From the NCBI GenBank assembly GCA_029531795.1, contig JAPEIS010000014.1, forward strand, positions 1,178,001-1,242,000: a DNA stretch of 64,000 nucleotides, read 5' to 3'. The position numbers were made by a program, and so were the translations under genes. The stretch comes from Sclerotinia nivalis (Eukaryota > Ascomycota > Leotiomycetes > Helotiales > Sclerotiniaceae). Under the pieces are notes generated by a model. That model was not told the DNA's origin. It saw nothing but the letters and a program-made list of their open reading frames with translations, and ran no database searches. Shown piece by piece: positions 1 to 12,548 of this stretch (position 1 is the stretch's first letter; each line of letters opens with the position of its first letter).

Positions 1-1
1 T

Positions 2-319
2 CGTAGGAAGCCGGAAATTACTTTGGACCTAATGAAATGCAATCGTTGCGCTACACAGTGTCAATTGACCATGAAAACTTTAGCTGGCCGAGGTATAGCA
101 ATTTTCATCACCAGATGGGCTGATCTGGGATCTAGTATACTTGACGAGAAATGGAAAAGATACTTTTATCGAGAAATCTTTGACTTTGGATATCAGGTGC
201 AACCAGACTCCCTAATTTTGTCTTCGGCGTTCGAAAATGACGGTGGATTTCGAAGTAAGGTAGAATCTCGTTTTTATCGGCGCTTTCCACAAGTACTCCA
301 ATCTTTGGTGGAGGAATAA
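2..319 (+). CDS. Unidentified protein, C-terminal part (runs off the left edge)
   Basis: The frame is open from the first complete codon of the window to a TAA at 317-319, so this is the tail of a gene that begins outside. About 105 residues are visible. They have ordinary protein composition, with a CNRC...C segment near the start that could be half of a metal site, and a Trp/Tyr/Phe-rich middle (RWADLGSS, KWKRYFYREIFDFGY). The final stretch is charged and ends in LVEE. I do not recognise the family; short cysteine-containing tails of this kind are common in fungal hypothetical proteins. The evidence is the open frame to the edge and the composition only. It could also be the last exon of a longer gene. 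Confidence 0.5.
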   Translation, partial: RRKPEITLDLMKCNRCATQCQLTMKTLAGRGIAIFITRWADLGSSILDEKWKRYFYREIFDFGYQVQPDSLILSSAFENDGGFRSKVESRFYRRFPQVLQSLVEE

Positions 320-1098
320 TTTCAAGAGGAGAAAAAAGGGATATGAGAAGCGTTCAGTGCAATTTTGGAAGCACCAGAAGATGAGGAGCAATCAATTCAT
401 TCTTGGAAACATCGTGGCTGTGACTGGTCGCCATCAGAACATGGCACGTGGTATCGTGCCGCGGGGTAATCTTGGGGCCCGAAAACCACGAAAATCAGAC
501 CAAAGCCATCGATTTCAATAATTTAGGAAAATTCAAACATTCAAGTATTGTGAGAAAGTTGGATTGCTAGGGCCACATACGTAGCTAGTTCATAGGCATT
601 AGGTCACATGATCCTTCGTAGTTAAATATAAGGAGAAGGCTTTGCCTTCCCTTCTAGAATAATCAATCGTTTTCACTAGTCTTTTTGCATACCCACTGTA
701 TACAACCCCCAACCCATTGTTATTCACATTAGTTCTACTATTCGAAGTTTATACAATGTAGTCTGATCAGTTCGTATCCTATTCCCCCTCGCAGCGTGCT
801 ATCGGGACGCACGTATCTCGACCTACCTCTTTCACAGTATTTTATTCAAAAATATCTCTCTATATTTAATTATTAGCAAAATATCTCTAGAATCTTAACA
901 TTATCATCTTATTCGTTTTTGTTATTAGAATTTAACGTGAATTATAAACCTCGTGATGATTTATGCTACATCGTTTTGTAAGTCCGTGCACCCACCCCGC
1001 TGGATATTGAACCCTCGAATTTTGAACAAAAAATTCCTGATAGCAACCAGGTCATATTCTTCAAAACTGTCCTATTACTTCCCTTTATCATCGACGAC
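320..1098. other. Intergenic, upstream of DPH1
   Basis: There is no convincing coding frame. The segment next to the DPH1 start is AT-rich and presumably holds its promoter. I see no recognisable repeat or RNA gene. Confidence 0.5.
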
Positions 1099-2487
1099 AT
1101 GGAGGATGATCGTGCACAGGTTGATTTGGGGGTCGCTGTTGATGTAGAAGAAGCTTTCGAAGAGCCAGTGGCACAACGTCAACCAAAGAAGCGTTTCGTG
1201 GGAAGAAAACAAGCTGCCGAAGCAGCTGCACGGAACGGCATCAATGGAACTCCTGGAGACAGTGCTGCTGTTCAAGGTCTGTAGTTTCTGATTCGCAGAT
1301 TAAATACGCAAGCTGACAACTTCACAGTTGCGACTCCAAGAAGAATTCGAACATTAAATCAAGTTCCTCCCGAAATTTTGAACGACCCAGACATAAACGC
1401 TGCGATCGCCCTACTTCCACCAAATTATTCTTTTGAAATACACAAGACAATACATAGAATTAGAACGAATGGGTCGAAAAAGGTTGCGCTGCAGATGCCA
1501 GAAGGTCTCCTGTTGTTCGCCACTACGATTTCTGATATTCTCTCCCAATTTTGTCCTGGAATCGAGACGCTTATAATGGGAGATGTTACATATGGAGCTT
1601 GTTGCATCGATGATTATACCGCTCGAGCATTGGGCTGTGATCTATTGGTACATTACGCGCATTCATGTTTGATCCCTGTGGATGTCACGAAGATCAAAAC
1701 TCTCTATGTTTTCGTCGATATTAGCATAGATACGGCGCATTTACTTGCAACTCTGGAGAAGAACTTTGCCTCCGGTAAGACCATTGCTATGGTGGGAACA
1801 ATTCAGTTCAATGCGACATTACATGGCGTTCGAGCCCCTCTCGAGAAAGCGGGGTATAATGTTCTCATTCCTCAAATTGCTCCTCTCAGCAAAGGCGAGA
1901 TTCTTGGATGCACATCTCCTCAACTGTCGACTGATGGTGTCGATATTATTTTGTATCTTGGGGATGGGCGTTTCCACCTTGAAAGCGCAATGATACACAA
2001 TCCATCGATACCAGCTTACCGATACGATCCCTATTCCCGAAAGCTTACTCGTGAAAGTTACGACCACAAGGAAATGCACACTTTGAGAAGAGATGCTATT
2101 GAAGCTGCAAAACCCGCAAAGAAGTGGGGACTTATTTTAGGATCTCTAGGCCGACAGGGAAATCCCCACACAATGACAATGATTGAGAAAAAGCTCGAAG
2201 AGCGAGGAACACCTTACATCAACTTGCTCTTGAGCGAAATCTTCCCTGGAAAACTAGCTATGATGAGCGATGTTGAGTGCTGGGTGCAAGTAGCATGCCC
2301 AAGACTCAGTATTGATTGGGGATACGCATTTCCCAGACCTCTACTAACTCCATACGAAGCATTGATTGTGTTGGGTCAGAAAGAGGATTGGGCGAAGAGC
2401 AATAATGATATTTATCCTATGGATTACTATGGCAAGGAAGGTCTTGGCAGAACCAAGCCTATCTCCAGTATTTCCGTTGCTGGTTGA
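1099..2487 (+). CDS. DPH1: Diphthamide biosynthesis protein 1 (2-(3-amino-3-carboxypropyl)histidine synthase subunit 1)
   Basis: The exons are 1099-1276 and 1328-2487, with a GTCTGT donor and TTCACAG acceptor, giving 445 residues. Dph1 pairs with Dph2 in a radical-SAM [4Fe-4S] complex that moves the aminocarboxypropyl group of S-adenosylmethionine onto a histidine of elongation factor 2, the first step of diphthamide synthesis in the cytosol. The family pattern is clear: [10 protein letters not shown], then [12 protein letters not shown] carrying the first cluster cysteine, LVHYAHSCL with the second, and [11 protein letters not shown] with the third. The N-terminus (about 60 residues, KKRFVGRK) is the usual basic lead. 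The length fits the family at about 425-450. The start is the first ATG of the exon that splices in frame; the exon-2 frame alone lacks an ATG at its front. Confidence 0.95.
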
Positions 2488-5400
2488 AAATCTATTTTAC
2501 GACATTCTCGGATTCTTGCTTCCTCAACATACTGCATGATATTATACAGTTGGTCGAATTGCTCTCAACACCATACGATTGCACGATATTATTTACTTCA
2601 CGGAGTCTATGATGTACTATTGCAAGGATAGTAAACACGAGAATGCTACTTGCCCTACTGGCACCCAGTCCACTATTTTTACATCGCTGAAGCAAACATT
2701 CGAAATCCAAATGCGAAAAGACTTCGCGCGATTGTGCTGGCCGAGGTCGCACTGTTTGTGATGGACATATATGTACCTATGATGTATTTGAAACCTTGGA
2801 TGGAGATTGTAAAAAGTCCTATGCCTTTAGGTGACCCGGAGAGGACCTGTGCAGCGCGTGGAATCGATGAATGGCAAGTCCATGCTGACCAAAGATTTCA
2901 ACTGGCACACATATACTGCTAGCCAATATTACAGGCGATCTAGTTTTTAGAATGACTTTGCCACCATGCGGCTGCGTGTCGTGCAAATACGGTTATTGTG
3001 TTGCTCAAGCAAATTGCAAGACCAGAAGCATATCAACAACTGGAGCGGGAGACAGTAGAGCTGCAACAGTAGACTTCCATTGACGGCTATCATTAAAGGG
3101 GCTTAGTTTGGTATGCCTTGAAAAGAAGGTAGATGATTCCATAAATAAGTGATTATATAAAGTGATAATCATCAATGTCTGCTCTTTTGCAATACGGACG
3201 ATTCTGCCAGTATCAAGAATATTATCCATAGTCAAAATTACTATATAGTTGAAGAAGATATACCTGTATCACTTCTTTCATAGTGATTTTATTTTTCATC
3301 AAACTTGCTTCTCAAAGCCTAGTTTTCGTATTGAATGGCAACTCCTTGCTTGGTGGGACAAAAAGTGCCAGAGCATAGTCTCGGGCACTGACAGAAAGAG
3401 GGCAATAAAAGCAACAAAACTGAAGATGATAATGAGCCATATTACCCATCTCAAAACCAGAAACTTTGTGTGACAGATCCACCAATTATGTGACCGAACA
3501 AAGGATCATATTGGATAGCGCCAATCAATCTTGCAAGCACCATGCCTCGATGAACTGAATTCCACACATATTTACCAATATGCCGCCGACAATACTTTGA
3601 GGTGCTCTTTCAGATCCTTCAGACAAGAATCGACATGTGAAACTGTCGCCATTTTTTGAGCCCCCGTCATCGCTATAAAGATAATGGCAAAATCGAACGC
3701 CCAACTACGAGGGGTAATTTCCGACCAAATCCTCTGAGAAAGGCCCCAATAAAGATAGGAGCGAAATAGTAACCCTGTTTTTCGGCAACTTTAGCTTTTT
3801 CTGCATGCATTCCACGGATTATGGATTATGGCATTATGGGAAGGAAGACGGGGAGGTTGTATCATATGGTACTGGACCTCAAAGGAAGTGTTGGGTTGAC
3901 ATACTATTGTAAATTTTATTGATCGCCAGCACTATGCCAATGTGGCAGAAGGAACGAAAGTGCGAAGCTCGTAAGATGGATAGAAAATATGGCTCGATTT
4001 AGAGGCTTTCATAATAATACTGTTAAGCTTATCCGTAGCCAGTTAGCTATATTCACTACTATGAAATTGGTACATCAAATTAGAATCTTGAATGGGAGTT
4101 TTAACTATGGTTTCTCATATGTTGGATAGAAACTTCGGTGCTGCACTGTGACTTGCATTACTGTAATTTGGCTCTGGGAAGTAGCCGTAGGACAAATCAC
4201 ATTGCGAAGATATCATCGCATAACGCGAGAGTATTGACATCAGATCTTTATCTTTGAGGAACCTTTCCGGAGAAATCAATAACTTCACCAACAAAGAAAT
4301 CAAAATCATACTGTTAAAGTAAAGGACTCAGTCCATGCAAGGTTCACAGCCGCAGCGCTTAATATACGGTTCATCTACGGCTTGCATTAACAAGTCTTTA
4401 TCAAACATCGTTGGTTTTTCTCTTTCAAAAGTCCAGAGTAACTTTCAAAAGAGCTCTCGGAAGTAAAGCTATCGGCTTTCCATTGCTCGCGAGCTCTCCT
4501 GAGGCGAAATTGGCAGTGCTTTAGGAAGGCCCACCAATCTGTGCAGCATAGATTGCACCTTTGAATAGCTTGCATCTATTATGTCAAGGAGGGGGAAATA
4601 TCCATAATCTTCAGTGTTAGTTTTCTTTTGGAACAATGACTTTGTGCCATCGAGAGAAGCGTAAGCGAAGCTCTACTCGTGGAGTTTTTCCGTACCACCA
4701 CCATCCAAGGATCAATGGGAAGAACGTTCATATCTTCTTTTCTTGGCTGGGGACCCGAATAGTCGTTTTACATGTCGTCAAAGAGGGAGGAATGGATAGG
4801 AAAATTGGGGGTCTCCTGACCCGGATAAATGGCTGCAGTAGAAGATGGAGTTGATGAGTTTGTAATATTGAAACGCTCATTGCCGTGCAATCCGGAAAAC
4901 TGCATTTTCAATGCTGGCTAGCTTGGTATTCAGACCATCAAAATTCTCAACTCTGTTGGTTTTAAATCATACTCCGAACCGATTCCTGAATGTACGTAGA
5001 GATTTTTTGACATTAGGTATTTTCTCGACATGAAATTCCATCTTAGCGATGAGATTTAGTTCGAACGTTCCGGGAGTAAACATCACATCGCATCAGATCT
5101 TCCTTTTCGTTTCATTGATCATAGACTTGGTGATTTATCTGGGAATTCCTCATGCGTTATTCTCCTGACATCTTAGACCGCTAGTCACTCTTTTGGAAAA
5201 TCTAAAGATGTTTCTCGACTCCGAGTCCTGTGTGGGGGTTCTCGTGAATAATGAAATAATTTTGACAGTTCAACATTAACGTCTTCTGGATTCGAAACAT
5301 TTATAGAAAGAAGGATAAGTACAAGTATGATATTGAAGAATGACAATATCAAAATTGTGTGAGAATTAGATACAATATTCAGAACCATTCTGCACATTGA

Positions 5401-5644
5401 CATCAAAGAGAGGGGAGCACGTGGAGGTACAAATAAGCTTTGTCATTACCCTGGAAACCAAGTAAAAACGTGACATAATGAAACGTGACCTGGTGACAAT
5501 CTCGCGTCACTGGGGAAACCGACAAGAAACGCATTTAAGTGGTCGCTCGACCTCTTTCGTGACTTGTGTATGCAAAACTTCATTCACACCAAAACAAAAC
5601 ACATTTTTGATTGATCTCATCAAGAATTGAAGCTTTCATCAATC
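2488..5644. other. Gene-poor stretch of about 3.2 kb
   Basis: Only short frames without recognisable domains occur. Two are slightly protein-like: plus 2650-2922 (90 residues) and minus 4387-4575 (62 residues, Cys and Trp rich). Neither has a joinable neighbour with good splice sites. The region is AT-rich and may contain decayed sequence. No tRNA, terminal repeat or transposase signature was seen. Confidence 0.4.
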
Positions 5645-6544
5645 ATGCCTCCACGCGCCCGAAATCGTTCTAAATCTCAAAAGTGCCACCTCCTCGCACT
5701 TCCCCGCGAGATTCGAGACGAAATCCATCGATATGTACAATGGAGCCGGCGAAGTCGTAAACCAGACGATGTCCAACCAGACAATACAATTCATCCCTTC
5801 GTCATGCAAATTTTCTGGCAGGTCGAACGGCAGGAGGAGGGACATCCTGAAGCCCGATTCCGACCAGACGATGAAGATATACTTATACTTGCGCGAACCT
5901 GCGAACAACTTTACCAAGAATCAAATCAGATTTTCTTCGGCGAAAACACATTTATATTCTTAGATACGTGGAATTTATACTGTTACCTCTATATGATTGG
6001 TCCAGAGAAGCGAGCATATATTCGACGAATCTTTTGCAGCTTTAATGGAGATCAGAGGGCGGCAGCTTTTCAATTGCTTGGCGAGTGTAAAGCGTTGAAA
6101 CATCTTACTATAGAAGTTAGTGGGATGACAATGTATGGAAGTAGGCAGCCGCAAGAGGATCTTATGACTGCTAAAGGTGTTGGTGCATTGAGAAAAATAA
6201 GAGGGATGGAGAATTTGGTGATAGATGTAGTGGACTCGGTCAATTTGTACACACAAAATCACGAGCAATTCTCAGAACCAACACCCAAGCCTTATTTCAA
6301 GTCGGAAGATGTTCAAGCATTTGAAAGGTTATTGACGAAGGAGATGAACATGGAAGTGGAGGCACCGAAGCAGATTCTAGACAGATCATCGAAAAAGAAT
6401 GCGCTAAAGCCAAAGTCCAAGAGCTCCAAACCTGCGAAGGTCTCAAAAACTCAAACCGTACGTTCTGGCAAGGTTAAAAAGTCGAGAATCTCATCCACGA
6501 AAGAAGTGACAAAAAAGGTAAAGGTTGATGGAAAGAGGAAATGA
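5645..6544 (+). CDS. Hypothetical protein with F-box/2EXR-like N-terminus and basic tail
   Basis: This is a single-exon gene of 299 residues. The start is the ATG at 5645, because the frame upstream has only a TTG. After a basic lead (PPRARNRSKSQ) comes LLALPREIRDEIHRYVQW, the pattern found at the N-terminus of many fungal F-box-like or 2EXR proteins. A region with LILARTCEQLYQESNQIFFGENTF then matches the 'ancestor' helix and strand typical of those proteins (about residues 75-105). The last 60 residues are lysine- and serine-rich and look disordered, possibly a nuclear or nucleic-acid-binding tail. The function is unknown. Fungi carry large families of these proteins, most of them uncharacterised. 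The assignment rests on motif resemblance only. Confidence 0.75.
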   Translation: MPPRARNRSKSQKCHLLALPREIRDEIHRYVQWSRRSRKPDDVQPDNTIHPFVMQIFWQVERQEEGHPEARFRPDDEDILILARTCEQLYQESNQIFFGENTFIFLDTWNLYCYLYMIGPEKRAYIRRIFCSFNGDQRAAAFQLLGECKALKHLTIEVSGMTMYGSRQPQEDLMTAKGVGALRKIRGMENLVIDVVDSVNLYTQNHEQFSEPTPKPYFKSEDVQAFERLLTKEMNMEVEAPKQILDRSSKKNALKPKSKSSKPAKVSKTQTVRSGKVKKSRISSTKEVTKKVKVDGKRK

Positions 6545-7533
6545 GTCTACTGCTGTGGCTTCCTGGATAGCAAGCATCGTTTTCGTGTGTATTCTTGTTT
6601 TGTGAGGGAAAAGGAGTGGGAGTGGGAATCGCAGAGGCAGGAACAGAGGTATAAACATATGCATCGAAATCCGATCAAAGTATGAATAAAGCAGGTACAA
6701 AACGTACCTAGCTAAAGAATCATAACTCATTCTAAAAGAAAGAAAATTGCAAAACATATACATTAAAACATAAATCAAATCTTACCATGAATAAAACGAA
6801 TAATCATACAAAACATAGCTAGACAGCTAAAGATATCCAACCATACATTGCAAAGAGAATCTCAAAAACAAAAACAAAAGTACGAACAACAAAATCAATA
6901 CTAAACCACCCTCTCCCTCTCCCTCTCCCTCTCCTTTCAATTCATACTCCATCCACATCCTCAACCTAACCTCAAGAAATCCCAACACCTTCTCCACCCA
7001 TACATAGCATTTAACTCATGCTGATTTATTGGAATCTTAACATTATATTAACCATTTGATACTTCGCTTAGGTACTACTAAGATCTTACCTTTACATAGT
7101 AGATACAAAATAAGATGCAGAACTACCGCATTAAGCTTAATCCTAATCCCAAAATTCCCAATGTGACAAAAAGCTCGCATATCAGAGTTTCATCAACCAA
7201 CATCTCAATATCTCAACACGCACGCACGAATTTTCATCAAGTTAGGTAGGTATCTCATTCCATATAAAATAATTTCATAAATGCATGAATTTTCACTAAC
7301 AACCTTGGAAGTGAGTGATATGATGTATCCTAACCGCATCCATCAAATTCACATTCATGGTTCATAGATCATATATCATTTTTGAGGAAAGATAGATATC
7401 CCCAGCACACAAAGTTAAACTACAGAATAGACCCAACGCCGTAAAATCTATGCCCATTCCATTTTCCCATCATCATGCATGCAATGCGAAAATTGAAATC
7501 ATAGAAATCATACCTTCTAGTAGCCTAACATCA
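6545..7533. other. Intergenic between convergent genes
   Basis: This lies between the 3' ends of the F-box-like gene and MetAP2. It is AT-rich with one short CT-rich microsatellite and presumably holds both 3' UTRs. No gene was seen. Confidence 0.5.
6909..6934. repeat. CCCTCT microsatellite
   Basis: About four perfect copies of a six-base CT-rich unit, read directly from the sequence. Confidence 0.85.
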
Positions 7534-9100
<1,567 letters not shown>

Positions 9101-9444
9101 GGTGTATCACCTGCCAAGACCTTTAGTCTTGTTTCCGATGGTACAAATGTATGTAATTGACTTTTGTGTTAATAACAAAAGCCCAGCTGTGAACAGAATA
9201 ATAAATAATTCGTTGGAAGTGAGAAATCTAACAATTGCTTACCCCGCCAAGGTGTGATGGGCTAACATCGGGATTGAGATGCCTCGCTTAGTCATGTTTG
9301 CTTGTGGCTAATCCCTGTCAATGGCTCTGAGTCTATGCCATCACTGGGCTAAAAAGACTTCATATGGCATATGGAAGGTTCTCATGGAAAGTTTTCTCAA
9401 TCCATCATTCTCTCCCATATAATTCCCCGATTCAATCATGAGGA
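9101..9444. promoter_or_regulatory. Shared upstream region of MetAP2 and the DnaJ-like gene
   Basis: These 344 bases lie between two divergent start codons, so both promoters must lie here or in the transcribed leaders. I could not define a specific element. Confidence 0.5.
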
Positions 9445-10335
9445 ATGCCACTCCGTCTTTGCCCCTCTCCTTTTGTCATCGCACGGATTCCATGGATTCA
9501 AGCACAGCGATTTTCTTTCCATAGGACTGCTATCTACAGAGATGCCGCTCAAAACCACTACCAGACTTTGCAAGTCGCCCCGAATGCTACACCGGCCGAA
9601 ATCAAAAAGTACGGTCACCTCCTCCTTCGTTAATTTTCAGTTGACTCCCATATACTGATTTAAACTCTTTAAAGATCCTTCTACGCTCTCAGTAAACTCC
9701 ATCATCCCGATCACAACCCCTCTGACCCCTCCGCATCAAAACGCTTCGTAAAAATATCCGAAGCATGGGCTATCCTCGGCACTCCAGCCAAACGTCAAGC
9801 ATATGATCGAGAACACCATTTAAATGCTCATGCACAAGGTCACGCGCATGGAACTGCTCATCATCATCCACAAGGTTCCTATTCATCTAGCGGTCCAGCA
9901 GGTGGTAGGCCCGCTAGCGGTTTGAGTAGACGACGGACACAGTTCCGAGGACCGCCACCTAGCTTTTATAGAAGTGGAGGATGGGGAGAGCATAGTGCGA
10001 AGAGGAGAGCTGCGCAGGACAATGGTGCGCCAGGAGCAGAGGCTCCGCCAAATACAGAGATGGGTGGTAGGATGGGGACGGGTCAGATGCCATGGGGCCG
10101 AGAAGGAGATATTCCTCACTTTGATAAAAGAGCACACACGCAAACACATGACAATGTGGATAGAAGGAGGCGACGTCGGATGAGTGAGCATTTCATACCA
10201 GCCGACAGGGAAAGGAGCACTTTCGCCAATTTCGTTATTCTTAGCGCAGTCATATCTTTGAGTGTCGCTATACCATCGTATATATACGAAAGGATAACAA
10301 GTGCAGGAAGACCAAAAAAGAAATCAGGCGCATAA
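9445..10335 (+). CDS. Mitochondrial-type DnaJ (J-domain) protein with C-terminal membrane segment
   Basis: The exons are 9445-9608 and 9675-10335, giving 274 residues. The N-terminus is arginine-rich and lacks acidic residues for about 35 positions (RIPWIQAQRFSFHRTAIYRDA), as in a mitochondrial presequence. The J domain follows at about 38-105: HYQTLQVAPNATPAEIKKS, then LSKLHHPDHNP with the HPD motif that stimulates Hsp70 ATPase, then AWAILGTPAKRQAYDRE. Next is a His/Gly/Arg-rich low-complexity stretch. Near the end FANFVILSAVISLSVAIPSY looks like one transmembrane helix, followed by a short basic tail. This suggests a membrane-anchored J-protein that recruits mitochondrial Hsp70, but the compartment is inference. 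The intron falls inside the J domain, and the joint restores the helix exactly. Confidence 0.85.
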
Positions 10336-10522
10336 TATTGGCACAAAAATATAGACCATAGAATTATTATCTATCCTTTTAAGAACTCTTTTCGGTCATT
10401 TATATTACAGACACTCACCCCGCTGCAATGCTATACTGTGTGTGCCACAGAAAACGGTATCAGAATTACACCTCTATTCTACTATTGGTACGGGTAATTC
10501 CCAAATCTCGAACAATCCTGCT

Positions 10523-11677
10523 CTATGACTCGAATGTGAAGCTTGTGCCGATCTTGTGGGTAGCTTGGTCAAGCTTTTGGGTATCGAAAGAGGCACCAAG
10601 ACCAAGAGTGGCACCAGGTCTGAGAACAACGTTGTAGGCAACAGCGGCAACACCACGGTCGTTAATCTTGACCTAAAATTTCTTTGCGTCAGTAAAAGTT
10701 TGGCGGGGTAAATGTGCACAAATTGCTTACCTTGGCGAAGGAGAGTGGGTCAAGTCTGTACTTGCTGGCAACCTCGAGACCGACAGAGTTGGTGTTCTTG
10801 GAGTCCCAAGTAGCCTTAGCACCAGCCTCAACTTGAGTGTTGACCTTGTGGTAGTATGAAGCGGAGAAAACGCTTAAGTTATCAGCGGCAGTTATGGCAG
10901 CACTGTAAGTGGGGGCACTGTAACCAACAGCGGCGGAGTAGCTGGTGATAGCTGCCTTTTGGACATCATAACCAGCGGTAGCACCAGCCAAGAAACCATC
11001 TTGTCCGATAACAGCGTCAACCGTGGCAGTTGGCCCCTTGAGGAGATCGAAGAATGCGCGTCCGTGGAAGTTTGGTTGCTTGAAGTGAAGGTTGACCTTG
11101 GCGCCCTTCTTTTGGGTGGTAGGAGCGAAAGAACCGAGAATCTCAGCCTTGAGACCCTTGGCGATGGAGTCATTGATCTCAATTTTGGTGTCGAGAGCGT
11201 TGAGGGTGTTCCATGTTTGGGTAAGAGTCAAGCCTGTACCATCGGTATACTGGATTAGTAACTGTGCACAACCGGGCTGTCTATAAATGACAAAACCATA
11301 TGGACTACGAAAAGGGAAATGTTGTAAAGTAAATTGCTCAAAATATATACCAGTTGGCTTGTCTGTGAATTTGGCCTCCAACTGCACAAAAACTGTCCAT
11401 CAGCGTTTGTCAAAAATCAATTCTTTCCCATTATGTTCGTACCAGACCACTTGTGGCATTGTCGTGGGTGCTCTTTCCAGTCACTTTGAATGCGACATTG
11501 TTTGGGGTATTCGACTTAACCTCGAGTGCGGCAGCAGTGAGGTGGTAGAAATCTTTGTTGAGCAACTGATCAATTAACATTGAGATTAGCTTCAAATATT
11601 TTGTAAACAAGCGCAAGTTGGGGAAATCTTACATCGTTGGACGCCTTGGCGATATCAGTGAATGCTGGGACAGACAT
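10523..11677 (-). CDS. POR1: Mitochondrial outer-membrane porin (VDAC)
   Basis: There are five exons: 11677-11633, 11565-11443, 11381-11351, 11233-10731 and 10672-10523, giving 283 residues, the same length as yeast Por1. It forms the 19-strand beta barrel that lets ATP, ADP and other metabolites cross the mitochondrial outer membrane. The N-terminal helix (SVPAFTDIAKASNDLLNKDF) and the alternating strand pattern are typical. The C-terminal region YRLDPLSFAKVKINDRG matches the eukaryotic porin signature, and the C-terminus ends in a beta strand (IGTSFTFES). Exon 3 is only 31 bases, supported by the conserved LEAKFTDKPTGL joint. All splice sites are GT...AG. Many short introns near the 5' end are usual for highly expressed fungal genes. 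Confidence 0.96.
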
Positions 11678-12548
11678 GATTGTAGAATTGGATGAGCTGA
11701 ATTGATTGAAGTTTTGAGAAGAAATTTGAGAAGTTGTACAAGTACGAAGTGAGGATGAAGTTGTGAGGACGTGGATTTTTGTTCCTAAAGAATTTCGAAT
11801 CGTGAGGAATCAAGCGGCAGAAGTCGGACATGGAACGTGCATTTACTATTGGCCAAAATGCTCATGTGTCTCCTTCCATATGGACCCCCTGTAGTAATCA
11901 ACAACCCATCCCATCTTTACCTACCTTGTATGTAAATAAATAACTTCGACAAAATGTTGAAATCTTACCCATTAACAACGCAATTTCATGTGCCTTCTGT
12001 CGAATCAAAATCACCATTTTTCATAAGTTTAAGTGACATCAATATTCCATCTTGGAATGAACTTATAATAAGATAATCCGGATGACATTATTTGTTTACA
12101 TTCGCAAGATCATATCATTTCGCAACCTCTTATGGCATTGGGAAAACGAAGTTGGATGTGGTTTGTGAGATCAATTCGCGCTGTTTCTCACTGGCATCGA
12201 ATTAACTAACCTTGAACGTTTGCAAGATCAATTGGCAGCTTGTCGCTGGCATGAGAAGGAATCTTGACTAATGCTTCATTGATACTAAAGAGAGCCAAGG
12301 CAATGTCAAGCCATAACAGCAGATTAATGAACCCAAGCACAAACGCCAACCGTCAAAGCATAAGATGAATTTCATGGAAAATCAACTATCTCTTTATCAA
12401 TGGTTTCGCCCTTCTATCTAACTCATCAATCATTTTGTTAGCGGTAGCCAGGTCTGGAGTCCGAAAGATCCTCGATAAATAAGTGGTCATGAATTTTTCA
12501 ACATTCCAATAGATACGACATTCTGAGAAGCAAATCTTCACATTACAA
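11678..12548. other. Upstream region of the porin gene and 3' flank of asparagine synthetase
   Basis: No gene was seen. Frames here are short, and the longest (12386-12667 minus) only partly overlaps the last exon of the asparagine synthetase gene out of context. Confidence 0.5.

Noticed and set aside
1378..1380. Start of DPH1 at the TTG of the second exon
   Set aside because: The upstream exon starting at ATG 1099 splices in frame and gives the normal family length.
2650..2922. Plus-strand frame of 90 codons
   Set aside because: Composition is partly protein-like, but there is no domain, no good start context and no exon that joins to it.
4387..4575. Minus-strand Cys/Trp-containing frame of 62 codons
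   Set aside because: It is short and isolated, with stops at both ends and no convincing splice partners.
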